DNA of 64,000 bases from Paenibacillus sp. FSL R5-0517 (GTDB lineage Bacteria; Bacillota; Bacilli; Paenibacillales; Paenibacillaceae). Positions 35,023-43,650 of this stretch are shown piece by piece (positions within the stretch are counted from its first letter, which is position 1; the number at the start of each line of letters is the position of its first letter). The notes below the pieces were generated by a model that was not told where the DNA came from, ran no database searches, and saw only the letters and a program-made list of their open reading frames with translations. The stretch spans positions 4,030,001 to 4,094,000 of the forward strand of contig NZ_CP150235.1 of NCBI RefSeq assembly GCF_037974355.1, in the 5' to 3' direction. The translations under genes and the position numbers were made by a program.

Positions 35023-36036
35023 TCACGCCACTGTAGCAAAAATGTGCCAGTTGACGTATTTCAAACGTGGCAGCACAGTTGCCCCGTTTATTACTTGCCA
35101 TTGGTCAGGGTCGCCTTGAATCAGTTTAGCAAGTGCGAATTTTCCGGTGTGACCTGTAAAGATGTCTTCGTAGTTGTTCGGGCTCGTCACTAGGTCCATG
35201 ATAGAACCTGTCATACCTTGACCAATGATAATTACGGCGTTGTCAGGGATGAACGGGAAGAATGTTCCTGTATCGTCAATATATCCGCCATCATATACTT
35301 CGTATTGAAGACCATTCAGGTTTTGGCTGACGATTTCTGAAAGCGAACCATCCGTTACAATATCTTTGCCGTAGGTGAATTTGATCAGATCGCGGATTTT
35401 TTCGTTTTGCTTCAGGTAACTGTCTACTTTTTTATTAGCTACAACCTTAACACCTCTTGCGCCACTCCCCCGGAATCTAAGAAGCCATTCATCTAGATTT
35501 TTCAAAGGATCAGCAGTTGCGATATTGTTCCAAAGGACATCAGCTGTAGGCTTGTTATTTGCCGGAACGCCGTAGTCGATTGTCCGAGAAGGTTTATTTG
35601 CAGTTGCTGGAACAACAAGGTTGCCTGTAAGTGATTGCCAACGCATCCACTCGAATCGAGTTTCAAGACGTTGGTTGAGATTTACCATTTTTTCAATCAT
35701 ATATTCTTCGCTCCAAGTTTGCTCAAGACTGTTTCCAGGCTTGCGAAGGGTAGCGATTTTTTCTCGATCAATGATCGCTTTTTCACGCCATTCCTGATTG
35801 GTGAACTCCATTTGTTTCACAACAGGAGCGGCATGGATCGGTGAAGGATCATTGAGTCCAGTAGGTGGAGTCATGCCGGTATCGTCGTAGGTAACGTCAT
35901 ATTTAATTGTCAGCCCGAGTTCTGGTTTGAAATCCACACCATTTGTCAGAATTTGAGCACCTCGAAAACTGTTAATATCTGTACGAATGTTCTGAACAAC
36001 TTCCGTTAGGAAGTACGGGTCGAGTACGTTTGCCAT
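35023..36036 (-). CDS. Major capsid protein (lambda gpE-like)
   Basis: A 337-aa HK97-fold capsid protein of the lambda E family: residue 1-60 arm, then KQMEFTNQEWREKAIIDREK, GNSLEQTWSEEYMIEKMVNL, WLLRFRGSGARGVKVVANKK and a C-terminal IQGDPDQWQVINGATVLPRL. It forms the icosahedral shell. Strong ribosome site AGGGGGAAC. The gpD-type decoration gene just upstream supports the lambda-like capsid module. Confidence 0.9.
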   Translation of the reverse strand: MANVLDPYFLTEVVQNIRTDINSFRGAQILTNGVDFKPELGLTIKYDVTYDDTGMTPPTGLNDPSPIHAAPVVKQMEFTNQEWREKAIIDREKIATLRKPGNSLEQTWSEEYMIEKMVNLNQRLETRFEWMRWQSLTGNLVVPATANKPSRTIDYGVPANNKPTADVLWNNIATADPLKNLDEWLLRFRGSGARGVKVVANKKVDSYLKQNEKIRDLIKFTYGKDIVTDGSLSEIVSQNLNGLQYEVYDGGYIDDTGTFFPFIPDNAVIIIGQGMTGSIMDLVTSPNNYEDIFTGHTGKFALAKLIQGDPDQWQVINGATVLPRLKYVNWHIFATVA

Positions 36037-36051
36037 TTAATTTGTTCCCCC

Positions 36052-36420
36052 TTATACAAAGTAGCAAAGTTTCAGCGCTGTTTTAGCCGCTGTATCAATG
36101 CCTGTAATTTTAGATTCAGTGAAAATACCAGCAATCCACGCAGAAGCACCGATATCGGTAAGTGTAGTATCCTGATCATTGTCCAAAATGCAAACAGCGA
36201 TTTGCGAACCGTCAGAAGCTGAGGAGAGATAAGGAACAAATTTATTGGAAGCAGTAACCCTCCCAAGGATAGTCCCCTTTTTAATCACTCCGTTTCCTTT
36301 TTCAAGCAACACACCGCCAGGAATCCGAGCTTGCAAGTCCGTGGAAGCAAGAACTTCAACAAATTCCTGTGTGTAAATCTGACCAGGTCCCGGTGCACCG
36401 TTGTATTGAGATCCAATCAT
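36052..36420 (-). CDS. Head decoration protein (gpD-like)
   Basis: A 122-aa protein whose GPGQIYTQEFVEVLAS, LEKGNGVIKKGTILGRVT and CILDNDQDT segments match lambda gpD-type decoration proteins, which trim the shell at its three-fold axes. GGAGGATAAGTAAT precedes the ATG. Order protease-decoration-capsid fits the lambda C-D-E arrangement. Confidence 0.85.
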   Translation of the reverse strand: MIGSQYNGAPGPGQIYTQEFVEVLASTDLQARIPGGVLLEKGNGVIKKGTILGRVTASNKFVPYLSSASDGSQIAVCILDNDQDTTLTDIGASAWIAGIFTESKITGIDTAAKTALKLCYFV

Positions 36421-36421
36421 A

Positions 36422-37711
36422 TTACTTATCCTCCTTCAGCAGATTACTTCTGCCGGTATTTTTGAGGGCAGCTATAGCATCAGCTCTAGCCATTTCTTTT
36501 GCGGCTGTTTGGAGTTGTTCTGGTGTCTTTTGACCAGCAGCCTGCGCGTTAGTTGGCGCTGTTCCATTGGCAGCTCCTGCAGGAAGATCAGGGTTATCAC
36601 CCTCAGTATGACGACCACCACCACCCAATGCAGCTTGAGCCTGAGCTTCGTAAGTCGCGCCGATTTTTTCAATCTCAGATACTGGCAAGTGGGACAGCAT
36701 AGCTTTCATAGTTTCCGTATTAAAAGCTTCTCCCAACGCACGTACACCAGCTCCGCAAGCTTGCTCCGTAACCTTTGTCTTGTAGACTGCACCATCAGCA
36801 GCCTGAGCGCTAAGTGTAGCCAACTTTGAGGTAATGTCCGCATCATTTTCAACGCCCAGCGCAGCCCGGACTTGTCCGAGTACACTATTCGCAGCAGTCA
36901 GCGCGATTGTTTGAGTTTGTGATGCTGCCAAAGCAGCCTTTTGTTCTTCTGTCATAGTGTCATCTCCTTCGGCCTGTGTTTCGGCCACATTGTTTTTTTC
37001 TTGCTTGATTACGAATCCATCAAGACCGGATTTTCCGCTAAAAGAATAAAAGACACGTCCGCCGCTAGGAAGCGACTTCGTATCTTCTGATAAAGCTTCC
37101 CATTTCACAGTTGGCTGTTGCTCAGTGGCATTGCTCATCCCCACTACTCCAGCACCTGGATAAGCACCGTCAAAGACGAGTGAGTTCTCCATAAGATCAC
37201 CGTCATTAATATCAACAGTGCAGAGTTTTGTGTCATACTCTCTGCCGCGTATGTGAGGGCAATTCCCGCCGAAATATTCCTGACCACAGATGGAACACGT
37301 TTGGCTACTTACCGTGAAGCCGATTGAGGTATCAAAGATCGTTCCGGCATCAATACCTTCCGCTATCTGATCTATCTTGATGTCTCCGACCTCTTGGCCC
37401 AGCTTCATGTAATGGTCGGCATATAATGCCAGTTCATCGCCATCCATTTGCAATCGGCTGTCAAAGGTTCTGCCGAGTGGAATTGTCATGATGCCTAAGT
37501 TGGCCCATGAGTGATCCAGAAGCAGTGACACACCTTCTCTGGCTTGGACAGCCATCTTTCGAAGGAAGTTCGGTGTTAATCGGTAAAATCGGCGTGGGAT
37601 GATTTGATCCCCCACAAGTTTTGCAGGAAACACATAGGCTTCTTCTTCTGTGAGTGGAACACGCGCAAGTTGATTAATTCTCGCTAATTGCTCGGTTGTT
37701 GGCTTTGCCAT
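36422..37711 (-). CDS. Prohead protease fused to scaffold
   Basis: A 429-aa protein. Residues about 1-220 look like a prohead maturation protease: FVLP-type start, REGVSLLLDHSWANLG (His), and IFDTSIGFTVSS (Ser). A Cys/His cluster CSICGQEYFGGNCPHIRGR (about 136-160) inserted after the Ser resembles a zinc knuckle. About 240-429 is a helical, Ala/Gln-rich scaffold-like tail (TQTIALTAANSVLGQVRAAL). Such fusions let one gene supply protease and scaffold before capsid assembly. No separate scaffold gene is seen. AAAAGGAG precedes the ATG. Confidence 0.65.
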   Translation of the reverse strand: MAKPTTEQLARINQLARVPLTEEEAYVFPAKLVGDQIIPRRFYRLTPNFLRKMAVQAREGVSLLLDHSWANLGIMTIPLGRTFDSRLQMDGDELALYADHYMKLGQEVGDIKIDQIAEGIDAGTIFDTSIGFTVSSQTCSICGQEYFGGNCPHIRGREYDTKLCTVDINDGDLMENSLVFDGAYPGAGVVGMSNATEQQPTVKWEALSEDTKSLPSGGRVFYSFSGKSGLDGFVIKQEKNNVAETQAEGDDTMTEEQKAALAASQTQTIALTAANSVLGQVRAALGVENDADITSKLATLSAQAADGAVYKTKVTEQACGAGVRALGEAFNTETMKAMLSHLPVSEIEKIGATYEAQAQAALGGGGRHTEGDNPDLPAGAANGTAPTNAQAAGQKTPEQLQTAAKEMARADAIAALKNTGRSNLLKEDK

Positions 37712-37755
37712 TTACTCCTTTTCACCTCCTTCATGTAATAAACGATTCTTCTTTC

Positions 37756-39204
37756 TCAACTTGCTGAATCATGATCATTATCATCAGACCCATACTTCTC
37801 CTCAAGACCAGCAAGCAACTCAGACGGTATATTAGGATCAAGCCCCATAATCCACCGTGCTTCTGTCGCCGCTTCTTTGGCAGTGATGTAGCGTTCCTTC
37901 TCCGCCAGTACATAGTTGTTAAGCTTCGCTCTCAGATCGCGCTCTCTCTCCATTTCAGAACGTAGATCAATTGGAGCGTAGTCCGCCTCAACCAGGGTTT
38001 GAACGCCTCTCACTCTTGCAGCAATAGAAAAAGCCCGCTTCCAGAAACGTTTGGTTACGTTTCGAGCGGACTCTACGGACTTGATATATATTTGAGTATC
38101 TACGGAACTATATGTCTCGGTGGAACCTTGATGCCTGGACAGTAATGTGAGCAGCGTCTTCAATCCAGTTGCCATCTGGGTATCAATAATATCAATCAAC
38201 TTCTTGATATCGATCATCGAACCTGAATTGCCGCCTTTTAGGTGTTCTACCTTAACACTATCCCAATGAATCATAGCATCGTCAGGATTAAGCGAATTAA
38301 AATGTCCCATAATTTCACTCATACGTTCAGTCAACCACTTTTGCTGACCAGCAGGATTATTCTTATATTGATTAGGCATGTTTTTTAATAAAACTTCCTC
38401 AACCACGGATATATCCAGTCTTGGGTATCCCTGATTGTGAACAACTGCTTTCAAGTCCTGCAAAACCTGTAAATGAAAAAACACCGCTTGAAGAACAGGT
38501 AATATCGGTGTTCGCCCATACGGATCATCAATCATCGGATCAAACTCTTCATAAATAAATGTCGGCGTGTCAATCTTCTTATACTGCCCAAACCATTCTT
38601 CACCAGAACGAGGACGTGGATTCTTGATGTATTGCCAAGGAACAAGTCGATTGGTTCCTTCTTCTCTCCTGAACCAAATTGTCGCAGGGTCAACAGGTAC
38701 GATATCAATCACATCATTACAGCGCTCATTTAGAACTACTTCACCAGCACAAGCCCCACGTACCATGATCATCATCCGCTGAATCGTATCAAGCTTGTCC
38801 AGCGACCTTCCATGCTGATAACCAGGTGAGGGAAGTGGAGAATCCAGTAAGTTCTTGATTGCATCTAACGATCGCTGCCCATTCTTGTCGTCACTACCAC
38901 TCTGCTTCTTTGCTGTAAATGTAAGTGGTGTGTCACCCATACGCAAAAAATTGTAGAGCGCATGCGAAATATCGGGATGAACAGACACAAGAATCTCAAG
39001 CAATTCCTCGGCTGTATGGTTTTGGAGTTTGGTCAGATCAATATTATGAGCACTCTGATACTTTTTCGGGAGCCAATTGAATATATCCCATCCGTTTGAT
39101 GATCTTGGAGATGTCAACCTGCCAATCCCCATCATCTGACGCTTTACTGCAGCTGGAAGAACCGAATTAGCAAATGAATAAATGGCTTTATGATACCATT
39201 TCAA
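37756..39204 (-). CDS. Portal protein
   Basis: A 482-aa portal: WDIFNWLPKKYQSAHNID, HPDISHALYNFLRMGDTPLTF, IVPVDPATIWFRREE, PYGRTPILPVLQAVFFHLQV and a C-terminal LAEKERYITAKEAATEARW. Portals form the dodecameric DNA channel. The upstream ATG 39222 lacks a ribosome site; TTG 39204 has GGAGGTG at good spacing and is chosen. In related phages terL would lie directly upstream; here an 8-kb island separates them. Confidence 0.88.
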   Translation of the reverse strand: MKWYHKAIYSFANSVLPAAVKRQMMGIGRLTSPRSSNGWDIFNWLPKKYQSAHNIDLTKLQNHTAEELLEILVSVHPDISHALYNFLRMGDTPLTFTAKKQSGSDDKNGQRSLDAIKNLLDSPLPSPGYQHGRSLDKLDTIQRMMIMVRGACAGEVVLNERCNDVIDIVPVDPATIWFRREEGTNRLVPWQYIKNPRPRSGEEWFGQYKKIDTPTFIYEEFDPMIDDPYGRTPILPVLQAVFFHLQVLQDLKAVVHNQGYPRLDISVVEEVLLKNMPNQYKNNPAGQQKWLTERMSEIMGHFNSLNPDDAMIHWDSVKVEHLKGGNSGSMIDIKKLIDIIDTQMATGLKTLLTLLSRHQGSTETYSSVDTQIYIKSVESARNVTKRFWKRAFSIAARVRGVQTLVEADYAPIDLRSEMERERDLRAKLNNYVLAEKERYITAKEAATEARWIMGLDPNIPSELLAGLEEKYGSDDNDHDSAS

Positions 39205-39361
39205 TGTTTCACCTCCAGACATAAAAATAGAAGGCAGGAAAAATTTCCTTACCTTCTACATTTCTTCATACTTCTATGGATTTATAATATCATCGAGTTA
39301 CTATAGTGTTACTACGGATTTAATCCGCAATCCTCATACATTCATCACCACCTCCACAACA

Positions 39362-39390
39362 TAAAAAAAGGATGACCTTTAAGTTCATCC
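39362..39390 (-). terminator. Terminator of the 39436-40332 gene
   Basis: Minus-strand GGATGA pairs with TCATCC over a short loop and is followed by seven T residues. It stops the island transcript before the portal gene. Confidence 0.7.
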
Positions 39391-39435
39391 CTAATTTAAA
39401 CCATATTCATTTTTGGAAAAATATATTTTCAGAAA

Positions 39436-40332
39436 CTAAATCTTAGCTTCAATATTTGATGCTGTTTGTCTATAACCATTTATGGCACTTAATATCGGTT
39501 TAGTAAATTTATCTAGCTCGGATATACGTGTTTCCTTTAGTTGAGTTCTATACTTCTCTTTATTAACATACTCAGGAATTTGTTTTAAGAACAATAAATC
39601 TGGTTTCCAATTTTGATCAGGACGTTCAAAAGCGCCAATAGGATAAGGGAAGCACTTTTTAATTGTTTCAGTATAATGAAAAGGGGTTGTTTGGTCTACA
39701 AACGTAATTGTTACCTCATATTCAGCACCTGCTACATACTTTGATTCATTATTAAGACATATATTCGGACCTATATATTTTGCATAAATACCCATTTCAC
39801 TGATACCATTTCTCAACGGTTCATCATATTTCTTTAAAAAATCTTCAGAAAGCTTTGAATATTTCCTTGCATTTTCCATAGCTACTTGGTAATAAGAGAA
39901 ATCCTGGTCTGCAAGCGCGCGAAGAGTAAGAATATACACGTTTATACCATAAATTAGTGTTGTCAAAACTTCTCCCGAAGGATCAAACTGTAATAACGTA
40001 TTAATTTTTTGAGTTATATCATTCAAAAGGGGATGTAATATACGCTCATCTTTCGTGCTTATAAACGTCTCCAAATTTTCCCCTAACCCTATGATCGCTC
40101 CAGTATGTTCACGCAAAAATGCTAAATCAATTGACCTTCTGATATTTTCATTTAAGGTGTTGAGGGCCTCAGCAAATTTATCGTCTTCTCCTGCAGAAAA
40201 TAAGGACGACATTATTTTATCTGCTAACGCTCCCCCTATCGTCCCACCAAACTCTGTTCCAAATGCAATCACTGCGGCTTCGATACCTTTGTTGATGATT
40301 TGTTCGTAACTCTCATTCTCTTCAGTAGGCAC
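39436..40332 (-). CDS. Hypothetical helical protein, possible pore-forming toxin fragment
   Basis: A 298-aa protein. An amphipathic start (IEAAVIAFGTEFGGTIGGAL), then helices including FDPSGEVLTTLIYGINVYIL and LRALADQDFSYYQVAMENAR recall the N-terminal helical bundle of Cry-type toxins, which ends in a LLLLRDAS-like helix. The C-terminal third is beta-rich (AEYEVTITFVDQTTPFHY), unlike a full Cry toxin. No signal peptide. It has its own terminator and no phage-structural similarity. The toxin idea is a weak guess. Confidence 0.4.
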   Translation of the reverse strand: MPTEENESYEQIINKGIEAAVIAFGTEFGGTIGGALADKIMSSLFSAGEDDKFAEALNTLNENIRRSIDLAFLREHTGAIIGLGENLETFISTKDERILHPLLNDITQKINTLLQFDPSGEVLTTLIYGINVYILTLRALADQDFSYYQVAMENARKYSKLSEDFLKKYDEPLRNGISEMGIYAKYIGPNICLNNESKYVAGAEYEVTITFVDQTTPFHYTETIKKCFPYPIGAFERPDQNWKPDLLFLKQIPEYVNKEKYRTQLKETRISELDKFTKPILSAINGYRQTASNIEAKI

Positions 40333-40463
40333 TTATCTCACTCCTAAAGTTTTTCCTTAGCATGCCCACCGATTATAAGTTGATACTTCACCCAGTAAAT
40401 GTTTACATTTCATCCTTCTGAAGCTTGATATCCAATTCGATCAGACGTTCCAGATTTCATGTT

Positions 40464-41165
40464 TCACCCTGAATAGACTTTTGTATTAGGCACCCTTCTA
40501 TCAAGATTAAATCTCCTCATAAGCAGTAATCTATGTTGGTCATGATTATAAACTTCGTACAATACACTGATCTCATGATCAGAAGTGTCCGTGTCTAGTA
40601 GTTGCATAAGACTTTCCTTTTGCTCAGCGGTTAGATCAGAATTTAGAATGTACTGTAAAATATAAAAAAATGAGTTTAGGTAATAATCAAAATAAATAGC
40701 CTTCTCTTCTTTTGACATTTGTGAATGATGCACCATTTTAATTAATCCTTCTACTCCGTGATGTTCTTCTCCTTTATGAATAAAACGAACTGCTTCAATT
40801 CTTTTGTTCTTGCTTTTTACTAGTTCATTGACTGTCGTCATTGTCAGTTGGAACCTTAGCATCTGACTCTGGCCTTCCATTTGATCTACAGATCGGGCCG
40901 TTTCTTCTCGTTGCATCCGTAGCTCTTCGGTTTGCATTGTTATAGCTTCGCGCTGGAGAGCAAGTTCTTGCCTTTGAACTGTTATTGTATAAATAAGACC
41001 CGCAAACGCCAGCCCCGAAAATAACGCATTAACCGCTCCAAACATATCCCCAAATGTTCCCGCTTCTAAAGTCTCCTTAGGATACCATAGCGGAATGAAG
41101 TACCACGTAGATCCCCACATAGAAATAATCAGTAATACGATTAATAGTAAATATCTCTTTTTCAT
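40464..41165 (-). CDS. AbiC-like (putAbiC) membrane protein
   Basis: A 233-aa protein. Two membrane segments (about residues 5-27, YLLLIVLLIISMWGSTWYF; and 45-62, AVNALFSGLAFAGLIYTITV) enclose the AGTFGDMFGAVNALFSGLAF signature of putative phage abortive infection proteins. A heptad coiled coil follows (QRQELALQREAITMQTEELR). A C-terminal helical domain ends the protein. Members are seen in phages and islands and suspected to exclude other phages, but the mechanism is not settled. Lies in the island as a single gene. Confidence 0.55.
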   Translation of the reverse strand: MKKRYLLLIVLLIISMWGSTWYFIPLWYPKETLEAGTFGDMFGAVNALFSGLAFAGLIYTITVQRQELALQREAITMQTEELRMQREETARSVDQMEGQSQMLRFQLTMTTVNELVKSKNKRIEAVRFIHKGEEHHGVEGLIKMVHHSQMSKEEKAIYFDYYLNSFFYILQYILNSDLTAEQKESLMQLLDTDTSDHEISVLYEVYNHDQHRLLLMRRFNLDRRVPNTKVYSG

Positions 41166-41750
41166 CTGCGCACCCCTAATCTAATCTGAAAGAATATCTT
41201 CCAGTATCAGACAATAAATCAATGTGGTCAAGAGCTATAGTTCAGATTCTTAAAAGCATTAATAATCACAAAAAAAGCCACCTCGTTAGCGAGATGACCT
41301 AATGCTTTTGGATGCTGTCCCTAGGTATAAGCTATAACCAAGCAACCATTCTCTCCCGCAAGCCACCAGGGACAGCGTTAATACGGTATATCTCATCAGC
41401 AACATTCCTTTCACTTTCAGGGAATTGAACCAGTCACACATTGCAGCACCTATGAAACCCGAAATCAAGCTTGCAAGGTACCAGTTTGATGTGAGATGAG
41501 TTAGAAGTACGGAGATGTAAGGAATCGAACCTACGCTGGTGGCATACGCCTTTAGACATTTATATTAACACATACTCACCTATATTTTCCAATAGCGTTT
41601 GTGTTGAGTTGGTTTCAATGTTTGGGTGACCATCATATGCATGCGTAGGCTCACTCAGACGCTGTTCTCCGCTCTTCAATCAACTGATCCCTACAAACGG
41701 ACGTTCTCATACAATCAAGCTTAGAATGGTTCACATTCTGTCATATGAGA
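41166..41750. other. Island spacer with degenerate membrane-protein reading frame
   Basis: An open frame runs on the minus strand from about 41565 to 41286 without a start codon or ribosome site (SIPYISVLLTHLTSNWYL, SLISGFIGAAMCDWF). It ends in a terminator hairpin. It may be the remnant of a small membrane protein gene. An inverted repeat GCTGTCCCT/AGGGACAGC flanks about 55 bases at 41314-41377. Confidence 0.35.
41270..41300 (-). terminator. Terminator
   Basis: Minus-strand AGGTCATCTCG pairs with CGAGGTGGCT (one mismatch) before TTTTTTT. It ends the degenerate frame to its right. Confidence 0.65.
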
Positions 41751-41777
41751 GCAAAGAAAAAGCACCACAATGGGTGC
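41751..41777 (-). terminator. Island cassette terminator, copy 1
   Basis: Minus-strand GCACCCATTGTGGTGC hairpin before TTTTTCTTTGC. It closes the cassette at 41794-42066 and is nearly the same as the copy at 42170-42193. Confidence 0.7.
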
Positions 41778-41793
41778 CATCGACAGATAAACT

Positions 41794-42066
41794 TTATCTA
41801 ATAACTAGTGAATTCTTTTCCACAGTATGATATCTTTCGTTTGTAATACCGCAGTTAGGGCAATCTACACTCGCTATCATTTCGAGTACAGTTACATTTA
41901 CATTACTACTCTTTACATCTAAGTATGAATTTTTCACTACTAAACTCGCTTTAACGTATTCCGGCTCCATAGGTGAGTTTTTATTGAAGTTGTATTTCCA
42001 TACAAATTCCTTATCACAAACCATACATACCACTTTACCTCCGGTTGCTAAAACATCATTATTCAT
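41794..42066 (-). CDS. Small zinc-ribbon-like protein
   Basis: A 90-aa protein with CMVC (residues 14-17) and CPNC (near 71) pairs that likely bind zinc; between them lies VKASLVVKNSYLDVKSSNV, a beta-rich region. No function recognised. ATG 42066 has GGGAGGCG in front. The gene lies in a cassette of promoter-like element, gene and GCACC terminator. Confidence 0.6.
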   Translation of the reverse strand: MNNDVLATGGKVVCMVCDKEFVWKYNFNKNSPMEPEYVKASLVVKNSYLDVKSSNVNVTVLEMIASVDCPNCGITNERYHTVEKNSLVIR

Positions 42067-42106
42067 TCTTAATGCGCCTCCCAATAGAATAGTTATGTAA
42101 CAGATA

Positions 42107-42140
42107 ACTATACGTCTTTGGGACATTTTGGTAGCAATAT
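42107..42140 (-). promoter_or_regulatory. Repeated promoter-like element, copy a
   Basis: On the minus strand TTGCTA, 19 bases, TATAGT, about 40 bases before the zinc-ribbon gene start. The 33-base block matches copy b (42665-42697) at 28 positions. The long spacer is unusual for a sigma-A promoter, as in activator-dependent ones. Confidence 0.5.
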
Positions 42141-42169
42141 TTTTTCTCCATCTTTTTGTATTTAAGCAA

Positions 42170-42193
42170 AAGAAAAAGCACCACAATGGGTGC
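42170..42193 (-). terminator. Island cassette terminator, copy 2
   Basis: Minus-strand GCACCCATTGTGGTGC before TTTTTCTTTTGC, just after the stop at 42200. Same hairpin as the copy at 41751-41777. Confidence 0.7.
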
Positions 42194-42199
42194 TCTTGC

Positions 42200-42622
42200 T
42201 CAACTCTCGTAATCCCTAATCTTAAATGTACGCATTTCACCAGGAGAGTGGGAACTATCCATTTTAGCAATAACTCCCTCAAACCTGTGCTCTGCTATAA
42301 ACTTAGTAAGAATACGGTGTGCTTTCATACGATCAATGCCATTTGATTCTAAGCGATGTTCAATATCATAATATCCCTTAAACGAATTCAATTTTTCTTG
42401 ATCAATATGATATTCGTTAAGAACATTAGATACAACCTCTACATCTTCAGATGACACAAAATTCAATTCTTCAAGTTCAGAATTAAGTGTATCTTCAAAC
42501 CCATTAAGCAGTCCGTAAATAACATCGTCTCCTACTGGGCAAGAGATTCCTTGATCGTGTTTTTGGATACGATAGATTTCACCTAGTATCTTTCCAAAAA
42601 CAAGCTTGCTTTCTCTATCCAT
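42200..42622 (-). CDS. Hypothetical island protein
   Basis: A 140-aa, mostly helical protein: ESKLVFGKILGEIYRIQKH, then DDVIYGLLNGFEDTLNSELE and a C-terminal HRILTKFIAEHRFEGVIAKM. ATG 42622 has AGGGGAGGTGG in front. It sits in a cassette of the same design as 41794-42066. No family recognised. Confidence 0.6.
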   Translation of the reverse strand: MDRESKLVFGKILGEIYRIQKHDQGISCPVGDDVIYGLLNGFEDTLNSELEELNFVSSEDVEVVSNVLNEYHIDQEKLNSFKGYYDIEHRLESNGIDRMKAHRILTKFIAEHRFEGVIAKMDSSHSPGEMRTFKIRDYES

Positions 42623-42664
42623 ATTTCCACCTCCCCTAACACTATCAATACGTGCTAAAGATGA

Positions 42665-42697
42665 TATACGCCTTTGGAACATCTTGGTTGCAAAATT
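42665..42697 (-). promoter_or_regulatory. Repeated promoter-like element, copy b
   Basis: On the minus strand TTGCAA, 19 bases, TATATC, about 40 bases before ATG 42622. It shares 28 of 33 bases with copy a at 42107-42140. Confidence 0.5.
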
Positions 42698-42715
42698 AAT
42701 ATTATTCGTTTGTGA

Positions 42716-42743
42716 GCAGAGAAAAAGCAACACAGCGGGTGCT
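42716..42743 (-). terminator. Island cassette terminator, copy 3
   Basis: Minus-strand AGCACCCGCTGTGTTGCT hairpin before TTTTCTCTGC, closing the small gene at 42751-42924. Confidence 0.6.
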
Positions 42744-42750
42744 TATTAAC

Positions 42751-42924
42751 TCAGTCTTCTTCTTTCACAGCCTTGTAAACAGTTCTATACAATTCGGCAA
42801 CAGCTTGATCGCTCAAATACTTCTCCAAATGGGGCGCCTTATTGCTGGTTTGAGCAATCGACTCGCCTCTCGCCTGTAATGCAGCTTGGACAATACTTGC
42901 TCCAACTTCACTCTTACTACTCAT
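42751..42924 (-). CDS. Small helical phage protein
   Basis: A 57-aa protein (SSKSEVGASIVQAALQARGE, then LEKYLSDQAVAELYRTVYK). GAGGTG lies 5 bases before the ATG. It follows the Cys-rich gene and is closed by its own terminator. Function unknown. Confidence 0.6.
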   Translation of the reverse strand: MSSKSEVGASIVQAALQARGESIAQTSNKAPHLEKYLSDQAVAELYRTVYKAVKEED

Positions 42925-42958
42925 GTGAACACCTCACTTCAACATCAAAATTCGACAA

Positions 42959-43129
42959 TCAGGAAGGATTCCCCTTTTTCACACAACAATCAGGAGGTTT
43001 GGGACAGAACTGCTTCACTCCATCCCATCTGCCCCATACACAACCATAGCATTGCCCTGGTTGCATCTTCGCAACATGGGTACAGGTGGCTCTTTGATTG
43101 CTACCAAACTCTGCATACCCTCCCTTCAT
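42959..43129 (-). CDS. Small Cys-rich protein, paralogue of 50426-50596
   Basis: A 56-aa protein with seven cysteines, including QCYGCVWGRWDGVKQFC and PPDCC. The gene at 50426-50596 encodes a same-length relative with the C-x-G-C-x2-G-x-W-x-G pattern, which is why start 43129 is preferred; a longer start at 43171 (M then TPICDYVC) has a better ribosome site. Both genes lie near the terminase block. It probably binds zinc. Role unknown. Confidence 0.6.
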   Translation of the reverse strand: MKGGYAEFGSNQRATCTHVAKMQPGQCYGCVWGRWDGVKQFCPKPPDCCVKKGNPS

Positions 43130-43300
43130 ATTTACAATCTCGACACAAACATAGTCACATATCGGAGTCATTCGTACCCGCCCCCTAGCCCTGGGAAGGA
43201 CCCATAGAAGTAAAAAAACAATATATACTATCACTAAAAAATAAATTATTGTGCATATTAATGTTGTTCAACAAATTATAAATAAAGGGAGTTTTACACT

Positions 43301-43563
43301 ATGAACAAAACCGATCCAGTTTTGGTGCAACTTTAACGTCTGAGAATGATAAGGATATACCTCCAGGATCTACACTTCCAATTGAACTTCCTGCTCCAAC
43401 TAATGGTCGGCCCTTTTTCTGGGGTTACGAAATACCAGAAGGTAAAAAAGTGTTTCTTTTAAGTCAAGATGTAGTAGGTACTTCAACGTTAAAGCTTAAA
43501 TTTTATAACTCAGAACCTGCTGGTACTCCATCCATTAATGTTAGAGCCTTTACCAGACAATAA
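43301..43563 (+). pseudogene. Frameshifted small beta-rich protein gene
   Basis: ATG 43301 has AAGGGAG in front but its frame ends after 11 codons. The -1 frame stays open from 43303 to the TAA at 43563 and reads as a protein (FGATLTSENDKDIPPGSTLP, FFWGYEIPEGKKVFLLSQ, LKLKFYNSEP). One lost or gained base near the start would explain this; no usual -1 slippery heptamer is present. It is on the opposite strand to the phage genes and just before the 139-aa gene at 43651. Confidence 0.55.
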
Positions 43564-43650
43564 GCACATCACTAGTCTTAATCACAAAATTTATATTGTC
43601 TGTGAAGGTCTGCATTAAACAAAAAAATAAATTGAAAGAAGAGATAAATT

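Noticed and set aside
39436..40332. Full Cry-type toxin
   Set aside because: Only a weak helical similarity to the first domain; the two beta domains of Cry toxins are absent and the length is too short.
41514..41556. tRNA 3'-end-like sequence (minus strand GTAGGTTCGATTCCTTAC then ATCTCCG)
   Set aside because: No matching 5' acceptor or D-arm lies upstream and the T-stem has an extra base; the stretch also reads as part of a degenerate membrane-protein frame.
42886..43188. 100-codon plus-strand frame
   Set aside because: Overlaps two minus-strand genes with good ribosome sites, one of which has a same-length relative elsewhere.
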